A stretch of DNA of 64,000 nucleotides, taken from contig JBBQWT010000004.1 of assembly GCA_038210375.1 (NCBI GenBank), forward strand, positions 1-64,000, read 5' to 3'. The translations under genes and the position numbers were made by a program. The notes under the pieces are model-generated. The model saw nothing but the letters and a program-made list of their open reading frames with translations. It was not told the origin of the DNA and did no database searches. Shown here in pieces: positions 25,522 to 32,506 of this stretch (the first letter of the stretch is position 1; each line of letters begins with the position of its first letter). This DNA is from JBBQWT01 sp038210375. GTDB lineage: Bacteria > Acidobacteriota > Terriglobia > Terriglobales > Acidobacteriaceae.

Positions 25522-25791
25522 ATGGACAAGAAGCCATCAGGGAAGATATTTGGTTGGGTGAGCATAATCTCTTCGCTCGTTCCAGGGATCGCAGTGGGGC
25601 TGAGTTTCATTCCCGGGTTGTCGAGGCTTGACCTTGCGTTTAGCCAGATTATTTTTTTCTTGGGAGTAGGGGCTCTGCTCTCTTTCATCGCGGCTGCCCG
25701 TGGCCCGAGTCGCTGGGCATTCGTCGCGCTATTCGACCTAGCCACTTTTTTTATCCTCGTTTTCGTCCTCAATCTACGGGAGCCACGCTAA
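25522..25791 (+). CDS. small membrane protein, candidate immunity protein for RHS tip 2
   Basis: An 89-residue protein with three predicted membrane helices (FGWVSIISSLVPGIAVGLSF, LAFSQIIFFLGVGALLSFIA, WAFVALFDLATFFILVFVL) and a basic C-terminus. It starts 12 bp after the RHS tip 2 stop. No Shine-Dalgarno is obvious, so translation may depend on the upstream gene. Small polytopic proteins behind RHS or CDI tips are often immunity proteins against membrane-acting toxins; here that is inference from position only. Confidence 0.6.
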   Translation: MDKKPSGKIFGWVSIISSLVPGIAVGLSFIPGLSRLDLAFSQIIFFLGVGALLSFIAAARGPSRWAFVALFDLATFFILVFVLNLREPR

Positions 25792-26012
25792 TGCAGAACA
25801 AACACACAGCTTGGATTAGGGCATTCGTCTTGGGCTACCTCTTTTCCGGGATCGAACAGAAAGTGTCGGCGCAAGGGGCATCGACACCGGAAGAGCGCGC
25901 GCGATGGAGAAATCGGGGACGGAGAAATCGGGGACAGACGGGACGTTTTCTGGCGGTTACGGCGGGTGCCGCAGATGATTGGGGTGCCCTACTTCATTGC
26001 GACACGCAATGA
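25791..26012 (+). pseudogene. truncated small gene running into a repeat element
   Basis: The ATG overlaps the stop of the upstream membrane-protein gene (TAATG), suggesting a coupled third gene. Only the first part, MQNKHTAWIRAFVLGYLFSG through STPEERAR, looks like protein (signal-like start). From about 25906 the frame enters the 15-bp direct repeats and inverted repeat of the transposase element, so the original 3' end is lost. Confidence 0.45.
25906..25935 (+). repeat. two tandem 15-bp repeats at transposase element edge
   Basis: GGAGAAATCGGGGAC occurs twice without a gap (25906-25920, 25921-25935) and is followed by AGACGGGACGTTTTCTGGCGG. I have seen very similar sequence near REP-associated transposase genes in other soil bacteria, so it may be a recognition or REP-like sequence. 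Confidence 0.6.
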
Positions 26013-26720
26013 GTGGGCGAGACATCGCTGCACAAAAAGTTTGGGTCTCCGGGAACCCGCATGACTTTGGCGCAAAATCACGGGCCTTGACGAAAAGGCT
26101 CAAGGAATACTACGGCAGCCAACCACCTTCACTTTATCACTTTAAGTTGGTACCGCCGCCAGCGGTGGTTAAGCACTGCGCGCCGCCTGCATTGCTTTCT
26201 CAATTTGCTTGAACAAGTCAGTCAAGAACATGATTTTCTAGTGGTTGGCTATGTGGTAATGCCGGAACATGCATCTGCTGGTAAGTGAATCCAAGACAGC
26301 GAATCCTTCTGTGGTCATAAAATCCTTGAAGCACCAAGTGGGTCGGCGATTACTAAGGAACCGCCGCCACAAGGCGGGGCAACTGGAATTTTTCGAGCGG
26401 CAGGAACATTTTTGGCAGAAGCGGCCCTACGATTCCAATGTATTTACCCAGCGGAAGCGGGTTGAGAAATTAAAATACATGCATCGCAATCCACTGAAGC
26501 GGGGTGTTAACTCCCGAACAATGGATGTGGAGCAGTTACAATTCTTACTTTTCCGCTGAGAACTATCTGGTGAAGACCGATCTCATCTTCTAGCGATGTG
26601 GATGAACCAAATACCTTCAACGCTGATTCATTTGAGACCCAAACGGTTGGGGTTGAGCATGTCTCGCCCACTCATTGCGTGCCGCGATGAAGTAGGGCAC
26701 CCAATCGTATGCGGCACCCG
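25963..26720. mobile_element. decayed REP-associated transposase element with 87-bp inverted repeats
   Basis: Left arm 25963-26049 and right arm 26634-26720 are inverted copies. Both contain GGGTGCCGCA, GGGTGCCCTACTTCAT, GCAATGAGTGGGCGAGACA and GTTTGGGTCTC, with differences concentrated in the middle. Between them lies a broken Y1 (HUH) transposase. REP-associated transposases act on palindromic REP sequences and do not usually have such long inverted repeats, so the arms may be REP/BIME-type repeats captured on each side. Confidence 0.72.
26130..26559 (+). pseudogene. REP-associated tyrosine transposase (Y1_Tnp), frameshifted
   Basis: One frame reads HFITLSWYRRQRWLSTARRL ... LVVGYVVMPEH, the N-terminal part of a RAYT/IS200-like HUH transposase. 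It then meets CATGCATCTG where CATGTGCATCTG (H-V/M-H-LL) is expected, so two bases are missing near 26270. The next frame continues HLLVSESKTANPSVVIKSLK through QKRPYDSNVF and EKLKYMHRNPLKRG, the conserved C-terminal half. The HUH motif is split by the deletion, so the enzyme is inactive. Confidence 0.82.
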
Positions 26721-26729
26721 GCCAACTCA

Positions 26730-26850
26730 TATGTTCTTTGGAACAAAAGAACACGTTTTATATGTTCTTCAGAACACGAGAACCCGTTTTATAAGTCCTC
26801 GACACCAGAACATGTTTCATATGTCATCCGGGACAGAAGTACGCGTTTCA
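26730..26850. repeat. tandem array of four 31-bp units
   Basis: Units at 26730-26760, 26761-26791, 26792-26819 (28 bp, one 3-bp loss) and 26820-26850. Each begins TATGT or TAAGT, has a GGAACA/AGAACA/GGGACA core and ends CGTTTTA or TGTTTCA. In units 1 and 2, GTTCTTTGGAAC-like dyads occur (GTTCTT..GAAC). There is no match to a CRISPR: units are contiguous, with no spacers. Confidence 0.8.
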
Positions 26851-26853
26851 TAT

Positions 26854-27193
26854 GAATTGTCCTTTCGAGCGCAGCCGAGGAACCTTTTGTTTCCTGTGCG
26901 CGACCCGCACAGCCGCCCGAGCCATACGCTCGGAGAACCGGCGGTCAGATCTTACGCGTAGCCTGCCGTTGACTCTCACTCCGGAAGGAAATTACCCTTC
27001 ACACCTTACCACCGCACTCCACGTGCTCGATCAAAGGTAAAACTCTGGAAATTTCCTGGTTTGCCAAGCAGATCAAAGGCAGGCTGCGCGTAGAACCAAT
27101 TCGAAGGCCGGGTGAATCAATTGATTCAGGCTGACACTCCTACCACCTTAAAGGAAACAAAGGGTTCCTCGGCTTTGCTCGGAATGGCAATTC
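26854..27193. repeat. MITE-like 340-bp element with imperfect terminal inverted repeats
   Basis: The ends 26854-26897 and 27150-27193 are inverted copies of about 44 bp: GAATTG.C.TTC.GAGC..AGCCGAGGAACC.TTTGTTTCCT. A second inner pair, TACGCGTAGCCTGCC near 26955 and GGCAGGCTGCGCGTA near 27077, makes the whole segment potentially cruciform. A perfect palindrome GAATCAATTGATTC lies at 27114-27127. No ORF inside looks coding. The 26560-27258 gap consists of the transposase right arm, the 31-bp array and this element. Confidence 0.65.
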
Positions 27194-27258
27194 ATATAAG
27201 ACGCGGGCTGATCGACGGTGACTGCGTTCTCGGATATAAATTTCCCGGAGTAACACTG

Positions 27259-27759
27259 ATGAAGAATTGTGCGTTCCTATTCTCGGTTGTCCTGTGTTCA
27301 GTGCTTAGCTGGGGACAAATGAACACGCAAGTCTCGCCGCCCAAAGTCACCATGTGTGAGCTATATGAACACCCCGAACAGTACGCTGGGAAGATCGTAG
27401 AGGTTCGAGCAAATGTGAGTGGCAAATATCTTGCGCTGGATGATTTTTCAAATCAGAAATCATGCTCAGCCTACATGCGGATTCATCTGGAGCTTCCGCA
27501 GGAAACAACACCCGCAACGAGCTTTGAGCTGGTGCGAGGCGACGCTTACAATGAGTTGCTTGAAAAGCTTCATCGAGGGATGAACGTTATAGCCACGTTT
27601 GAAGGCCGCTTTGACCCCTTGTTTGTATGGCGCGATCAGAAGCGAGTCAGGGTTGGTGCGGGCACTGGTAAAGGCTACGGTAGGAGCCTCCGATACGATG
27701 GGCGGATAGTGATTCGGAAAGTCTCTGACCTGCTGGCGCGTGCGGTTCCAAGTCGATAG
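27259..27759 (+). CDS. secreted small protein, paralogue of 4268-4771
   Basis: A 166-residue protein with a signal peptide (MKNCAFLFSVVLCSVLSWGQ). The open frame begins at 27112, but ATG 27259 has GGAG at 27247-27250 and starts the signal peptide. The mature part has CELYEHPEQYAGKIVEVRAN, matching the pattern CSLASKAAEYNGKEIKVRGF in the protein at 4268, then a Cys-containing loop, and YNELLEKLHRGMNVIATFEG followed by KVSDL at the end. The family is unknown to me; the repeated strand-like pattern would suit an OB-like barrel. It lies alone between repeat elements, with TATAAA at 27235 as a possible -10 box. Confidence 0.75.
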   Translation: MKNCAFLFSVVLCSVLSWGQMNTQVSPPKVTMCELYEHPEQYAGKIVEVRANVSGKYLALDDFSNQKSCSAYMRIHLELPQETTPATSFELVRGDAYNELLEKLHRGMNVIATFEGRFDPLFVWRDQKRVRVGAGTGKGYGRSLRYDGRIVIRKVSDLLARAVPSR

Positions 27760-27780
27760 GGCCGAGAATGGGGCACCCCT

Positions 27781-27892
27781 CCTCACTGCTTCGAAATAAA
27801 GTTGGCCGCGCTCAGGCGATTCTCTCCCAGTTTCTTGCCGCCGGAATCTTCCAACCACACGAGAAGCGTACTTTTACCCGTGGTTACGTCGG
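27781..27892 (-). pseudogene. duplicated 3' end of the GH2 mannosidase-like gene
   Basis: This 112-bp stretch aligns without gaps to 28710-28821, the last codons of the GH2 gene at 28712-31069. Read on the minus strand it gives TTGKSTLLVWLEDSGGKKLG and then LSAANFISKQ and a stop, against LEDSSGKKLG...LSAENFIAKQ in the intact gene. It is the remnant of a second copy whose remainder has been lost. Confidence 0.8.
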
Positions 27893-27929
27893 GCAGAAGG
27901 CGTACGAACTCTTGGGAGGGAAATAACGG

Positions 27930-28169
27930 GTGTTAAATGAGAATGAATTGTGCACCGTAAATTTACGCATTCAAAATAAGAGCTCGCGTCAACGATTAAT
28001 CTACGTCGAGCCCTGGGGTGAACAGGTTCCTTATCACCTTGGCGAAACGTACGAAATTATCGCTAGCGGGCCCCGTGGAAATTACCTGGAAGTGGTACTC
28101 GAAGAGACTGCGATCACAATTGTTGGGTGGTCTGGTTCAGTACTTAGCGTGCTTGCGTGGTGGAAATGA
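27930..28169 (+). CDS. small conserved-looking protein, unknown
   Basis: A 79-residue protein from a GTG with GGGAGGG (27914-27920) nine bases upstream. The sequence LRIQNKSSRQRLIYVEPWGE followed by GPRGNYLEVVLEETAITIVG is strand-rich and has no membrane helix. I do not recognise the family. Its stop overlaps the start of the next frame (ATGA, 28166-28169), so the two form a coupled pair. Confidence 0.55.
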   Translation: MLNENELCTVNLRIQNKSSRQRLIYVEPWGEQVPYHLGETYEIIASGPRGNYLEVVLEETAITIVGWSGSVLSVLAWWK

Positions 28170-28476
28170 CATCCAATACGCATCGAAACTTCACTGGCTC
28201 TAGAGCATGGTTCTTCATGGTGTTCGCTCTTGAGTTCGCGGTCGCCTTAATCGGGATGACGGCGCCCTTTAGGCGAATGCCCATCGACTTCCGCCTGATG
28301 CTCTGGTGAGCCTCCCTCTGGCTGGAGTCTGGCTAGTTGGGACCGTGAGTTCTGCCTTCTATTTCGGGCGCAAGGCTCTATGGATGCTGCTGGGGGCGCC
28401 GTTCGCGCTCTACTGGCCGGTATGGTTGCTCTTCAACCGGATTCCTGTCTACTACTGGTACCAGAACTGCATCTGA
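28166..28476 (+). pseudogene. small membrane protein gene with a frameshift
   Basis: The ATG at 28166 overlaps the upstream stop. The first frame gives 47 residues, with a membrane helix FFMVFALEFAVALIG, and stops at 28307-28309. A second frame continues without a break in style, VSLPLAGVWLVGTVSSAFYF then LWMLLGAPFALYWPVWLLF, ending YWYQNCI at 28476. A one-base indel near 28300 would join them into a protein of about 100 residues with three helices. Confidence 0.5.
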
Positions 28477-28562
28477 CTATGACCTGGCTGGGTGGCCCTC
28501 GCGATTTGGGTGCCTCTCGATATCCGTAGGGAACGAAACCAACACCAAGAGCCACCCCGAGG

Positions 28563-28611
28563 TCTCTCCACTTCGCCCCGCAAAAGCCCGGGGTCTCCGG
28601 TCGAGATGACA
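28563..28611 (+). repeat. 49-bp dispersed repeat, copy 2
   Basis: The ungapped partner of 4929-4977. It lies in the 28477-28711 gap before the 3' end of the GH2 gene; nothing else is seen in that gap. Confidence 0.75.
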
Positions 28612-28711
28612 GTTGTTTAGAGGTGAGAGTAAGGCCCGGAGAGAGAGCCCAGCTAACGATCACACCAATTGAGAACAAAATTACGCTCCCGGCGCCCTTG
28701 GCACATTCCCC

Positions 28712-31069
28712 TCACTGCTTCGCAATAAAGTTCTCCGCGCTCAGGCTGTTCTCTCCCAATTTCTTGCCGCTGGAATCTTCCAGCCATACCAGCAGCGTAC
28801 TTTTGCCGGTCGTAACGTCAGCCATGACCCCAAGGTCTTCTACGTTGATGCTGGCGTCGGCGGGGACATCCACTACTTTGTCGTGGGCCTCACCCTGATC
28901 GGTTCGCCACTTCAAGTGTGCCTTGGGAAACGCGGTGTAGGTGTCGTTCACGACGTACAGCGATAGCGGCTGGGTGGGCTCCAGCACCTTGTAGGCAATG
29001 CTGGGCAAGATCGGTTGCATGGACGAGCGCAACGCCTGGTAGCCGCGTTTGGGCTCGCGATAGTAATCGACCACCGCCCAGGTGATGGAAGGCCAGTCTT
29101 CGACGAACATGAAGTGATAGAGGCCGGTGCTGCCGTTGTACTTCATCCGGCGCATGCTCTCGGTGACGTACCGAGTCAGGTTGGCCTGGTAGAGTTGCGA
29201 GTTATGCACGAACTCCTCGATATTGTTGCCGCGCTTGATATGGGCGAAATCGAAGTTTTGTTCGGGCTGAAAGTCAGCAAACTTCCAGGTGTCCCATGCT
29301 GGGTCGGTAACCGGCCACTCCGAACCGGGTTTCGGCCACAGGGTTTTGGCGTCGAATATTTTCTGCAGCGTCTCCACGCTGGGCAGCGCCTCGGCGCCAT
29401 ATTCGGTGAGGAACACCGGCGTCTTGGGGAAAGGATAGCCGGGCAGGCTGCGGTCATACCATCCGGGATAGACGTGACCGTCCCCCGTGCCGGAATCGCG
29501 ATGGGTGACGCGGCTGGGGTCCAGTTTGGAAACCTCCGCGGTCAGTTCATTGTCGAGGTCGAGGTTCTGTTTGGGATCGCGCTTCTGCATCCAGTCCATG
29601 GCATGGGGGGATTCGTTGTGCATGCACCACACGATGATGCTGGGATAGTTGCTGTAGCGATCGACCATGTCAGCCGCCTGGCGCTGGGCTTCTTTATGGA
29701 ATTCGGGAATGTCGGTGTAGCCCCATTGCAGCGGGAAATCCTGCCAGACCATGACCCCTTGCTCGTCGGCAGCCTCGTAAAATTCGGGCCGCTCCAGATG
29801 CGCGTGTACACGGATGGAATTCAAGTTGGCGCCGCGCATCAGCTTCACGTCGCGATCTGACCAGGCTTTGTCGGCCTGCGATAGCCACTGGGTGGAGATG
29901 TAATTGCTCCCGCGGGCATAAATGCGCTTGCCATTCAAATACCAGACCCAGTTGCTGTCGTGGCTGATGCCGCGAATTCCGAAACGGGTGGAGGTTGAGT
30001 CGATGGTTTGTCCGGATTGGTCCTGCAGCGCAGCGTAGAGGCGATAGAGGTTTTGCTTTCCGTAGTCCCAGCTCCACCACAATTGCGGCTGGTGAACGGT
30101 GAGGTCGGCGCTCAGCCGCGATTCCCCCGGCGTCGCCGCGCCCGACAGCACGATGGGCATTGCCTCGCTCTTGAAATTGGCGCCTTCCATGCGGGCATTG
30201 ATCTTGACCGGTCGCGCATCGTTGCTCCAGTTGTGCACCACCGCCTCCACGTGGAGACTGGCTTGCGCGTCGCTTACATTGGTGGGCAGCACTTTGATCT
30301 CGGCGATGTCCACGCCCGAAGATTCGTGCATGGCCAGGCCGCGAATCACGCCGCCGGTGCCGCGTTCCTGCCCGCGCGCGCTGGTGGCCCCGGGACGGGT
30401 GTCGTGGTAGGCGAAGATGCCCTTGATCTGGTTTTGCGCCTTGGGCCAGCTCACCGGGAACTGCTGCGCCATGTCAAAAGTCTGCGCCGGCGCGGAAATT
30501 TTCAAAGTAATGTCGTTGCTGCCCGGGTTCAGGTAAGGAGTGAGATCGACGCTCCACCGTTGGAAATATCCTTCGTGGCTGCCCGCCTTTTTCCCGTTCA
30601 CGATTACGTCGGCGTAGTAATCCACCATGTCGAGATCGAGGATCATGAACTTGCCGGGCGCGACCGGGGTGTAGCCAATGGTCTTGCGAAACCACATGGT
30701 CCCGCTGAAATCGAGGCCATAAGAAGTGTCAGGCGTGACTAGCTCGGCGGTACTGTTGACGGGCGGGGGCGGGGGCATGGCGGATGCTTTGGCGGGATAG
30801 GTTGCCTGGCCCATGAGATACCAGTTTGACGGCAGATGCATCACCGGCCACCCGTGATCGTCCACCGTGGACATGTCGCCCGGACCGCTGTAGGGAAGGT
30901 AATGCCAGTCGCCGGAGAGATCGATTGGTTGGGTTTTTTTGTCGGAGCCTGCGGCGGACGAAAACAGGACCAGGAGTAGTACCGGGAGTATCGCCAGGAA
31001 AGCGCGCGACTGGTTCAAACTGTATGATTTCAAGCGTTTACCTCGGTACGAGCGGGATTGTGCGAACAT
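28712..31069 (-). CDS. GH2 glycosidase, beta-mannosidase-like, secreted
   Basis: A 785-residue family 2 hydrolase: signal peptide (about residues 20-41, AFLAILPVLLLVLFSSAAG), sugar-binding jelly-roll (LSGDWHYLPY ... FMILDLDMVDYYADVIVNGK), Ig-like domains, and a TIM barrel with acid/base E486 (CMHNESP) and nucleophile E556 (FLTEYGAEA). The layout resembles beta-mannosidases and exo-glucosaminidases more than beta-galactosidases. The ATG at 31069 has only CATAAT just ahead; a TTG at 31033 has GAGGT at good spacing and gives a more compact signal peptide, so the true start may be there. It is divergent from a GH5 gene, and its 3' end is duplicated at 27781. Confidence 0.9.
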   Translation of the reverse strand: MFAQSRSYRGKRLKSYSLNQSRAFLAILPVLLLVLFSSAAGSDKKTQPIDLSGDWHYLPYSGPGDMSTVDDHGWPVMHLPSNWYLMGQATYPAKASAMPPPPPVNSTAELVTPDTSYGLDFSGTMWFRKTIGYTPVAPGKFMILDLDMVDYYADVIVNGKKAGSHEGYFQRWSVDLTPYLNPGSNDITLKISAPAQTFDMAQQFPVSWPKAQNQIKGIFAYHDTRPGATSARGQERGTGGVIRGLAMHESSGVDIAEIKVLPTNVSDAQASLHVEAVVHNWSNDARPVKINARMEGANFKSEAMPIVLSGAATPGESRLSADLTVHQPQLWWSWDYGKQNLYRLYAALQDQSGQTIDSTSTRFGIRGISHDSNWVWYLNGKRIYARGSNYISTQWLSQADKAWSDRDVKLMRGANLNSIRVHAHLERPEFYEAADEQGVMVWQDFPLQWGYTDIPEFHKEAQRQAADMVDRYSNYPSIIVWCMHNESPHAMDWMQKRDPKQNLDLDNELTAEVSKLDPSRVTHRDSGTGDGHVYPGWYDRSLPGYPFPKTPVFLTEYGAEALPSVETLQKIFDAKTLWPKPGSEWPVTDPAWDTWKFADFQPEQNFDFAHIKRGNNIEEFVHNSQLYQANLTRYVTESMRRMKYNGSTGLYHFMFVEDWPSITWAVVDYYREPKRGYQALRSSMQPILPSIAYKVLEPTQPLSLYVVNDTYTAFPKAHLKWRTDQGEAHDKVVDVPADASINVEDLGVMADVTTGKSTLLVWLEDSSGKKLGENSLSAENFIAKQ

Positions 31070-31105
31070 CCGATTATGCTAATCTGAGAGGCGGATGACA
31101 AGTAA

Positions 31106-31117
31106 AAAATCGCTTTT
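31106..31117. promoter_or_regulatory. candidate operator between divergent GH2 and GH5 genes
   Basis: AAAATCGCTTTT differs by one base from the palindrome AAAATCGATTTT before the TonB receptor gene (12339-12350). It lies in the 89-bp region shared by two divergent hydrolase genes. A single 12-bp match is weak on its own. Confidence 0.35.
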
Positions 31118-31158
31118 CTCGCGGGTGAAGGCTGTTTTGAGAATTCGAGGAGGCGGCA

Positions 31159-32391
31159 ATGTCGCATGGCGGTTTGAGATGGCGCGGTGCGCTACGATTT
31201 CTGGTTCTGGCTCTGGCCGTTCCGGGGTGTTTTTCCGGGTCTAGCTCGACAGCGCGGGCGCAGGCTGCTCCGGCGTCTGCGGGCCCGGCTCAGCCTGCCT
31301 CCGTGGCGGACGACCCTTTCGCTCGGGCCCGGCGGCTGCGCCATGGCATCAACCTTAGCGAGTGGTATGCCCAGACACCTGACGATTACTCCACGCACCG
31401 GCTCGATACCTATACCACTCCGGCTGACATAGAGCTAATCCAGCAAATGGGTTTTGATCATGTGCGCCTCAGCATCGATGCCCGGCCGCTGGCTTGCCTG
31501 AACAATGCCGGGCGCGGATGCGATTTCAGCCGCAGCCTGGATGCCACGGTGGATGCGATTCTGCGGCAGGGGCTCGCGCTCATCATCGATCTCCATCCCC
31601 AATCGGATTTCAAGCACAAGCTGGCCACTGACAACGAATCGGTGGAGGCGTTTGGGTCGCTGTGGAGAAATGTTGCCGCTCACTTTGCGCGGCTGGATCC
31701 GGACCAGGTTTTCTTTGAGGTTTTGAACGAGCCTGAGGTCTCAGATCCCTACCGTTGGGCGGGAATCCAGCAGCAAATGGTGAGCGCGATACGCCGCGCG
31801 GCGCCGCGCCATACCATCATCGTGGCCGGCGGCCAGTGGTCTGACCTCGACGACCTGATGATGGTGCAGCCGCTCGCCGACCGGAACCTGATCTACAATT
31901 TTCACTTCTACGAGCCCCACATTTTCACCCACCAGGGCGCGAGCTGGAGCCTGGACTACTGGCGCAACCTGCGCGCGGTCCCGTACCCTTCGACCCCGGA
32001 AAATGTCGCCGCCCTCGCGGCGGCGCAGCCCACTGAATCGGGCAGGATGCACATCGAGCGCTACGGCATCGAACGCTGGAACCGTGACCGCATCGCCGCC
32101 GAGATCGCCATCGCCGGCAACTGGGCCAAACGGCACCATGTGCCGCTCACCTGCAACGAGTTCGGAGCGTTCCGCAATTATTCGGAGCCCGCGGCGCGGG
32201 TGGCGTGGATCCGCGATGTGCGTGAGGCCCTCGAAGCCAATGGCATCGGGTGGACGATGTGGGACTATCGCGGAGGCTTTGGCGTGGTCACCCGCACCCC
32301 GCCGGTCCCCGCTGAAGGCAGCCATGCCGCCATCGCCGCCGGAGCCGAGATCAATCGCGACATCCTGGGAGCCCTGGGACTCGGGCGCTGA
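31159..32391 (+). CDS. GH5 cellulase-family glycosidase, exported, possibly lipoprotein
   Basis: A 410-residue endo-type hydrolase. A GAGGAGG site sits five bases before the ATG. The hydrophobic leader GALRFLVLALAVPGC could be a lipoprotein signal with Cys24, though Pro at -2 is unusual. The catalytic barrel shows RHGINLSEWY, FDHVRLSIDARPL, IIDLHPQ, the acid/base E191 in FEVLNEPE and the nucleophile E334 in CNEFGAFR, all typical of GH5. Substrate is not decidable (cellulose, mannan or mixed glucan). With the divergent mannosidase-like GH2, mannan breakdown is a reasonable guess. Confidence 0.92.
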   Translation: MSHGGLRWRGALRFLVLALAVPGCFSGSSSTARAQAAPASAGPAQPASVADDPFARARRLRHGINLSEWYAQTPDDYSTHRLDTYTTPADIELIQQMGFDHVRLSIDARPLACLNNAGRGCDFSRSLDATVDAILRQGLALIIDLHPQSDFKHKLATDNESVEAFGSLWRNVAAHFARLDPDQVFFEVLNEPEVSDPYRWAGIQQQMVSAIRRAAPRHTIIVAGGQWSDLDDLMMVQPLADRNLIYNFHFYEPHIFTHQGASWSLDYWRNLRAVPYPSTPENVAALAAAQPTESGRMHIERYGIERWNRDRIAAEIAIAGNWAKRHHVPLTCNEFGAFRNYSEPAARVAWIRDVREALEANGIGWTMWDYRGGFGVVTRTPPVPAEGSHAAIAAGAEINRDILGALGLGR

Positions 32392-32416
32392 CTCGCCGGG
32401 CGGTTGATCCAAAACT

Positions 32417-32428
32417 GGAATCGATTCG
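32417..32428. promoter_or_regulatory. candidate operator before the AKR-zwf operon
   Basis: GGAATCGATTCG contains the perfect 10-bp palindrome GAATCGATTC and the same AATCGATT core as 12339-12350. It lies 79 bp before the aldo-keto reductase start. Short AT-flanked palindromes arise by chance, so this is tentative. Confidence 0.3.
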
Positions 32429-32506
32429 CCCTGCTCCGGGGCTTTCGGAGTCCGAATCGCATCTCATTACTCATACATCTACATTTGAATACATGCCTGG
32501 AGTGCA

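Noticed and set aside
26730..26850. CRISPR array
   Set aside because: The 31-bp units are contiguous with no spacers, and no cas gene is present.
26596..26961. 121-residue plus-strand frame across the 31-bp array
   Set aside because: It crosses three different repeat elements; the open frame is a by-product of the repeats.
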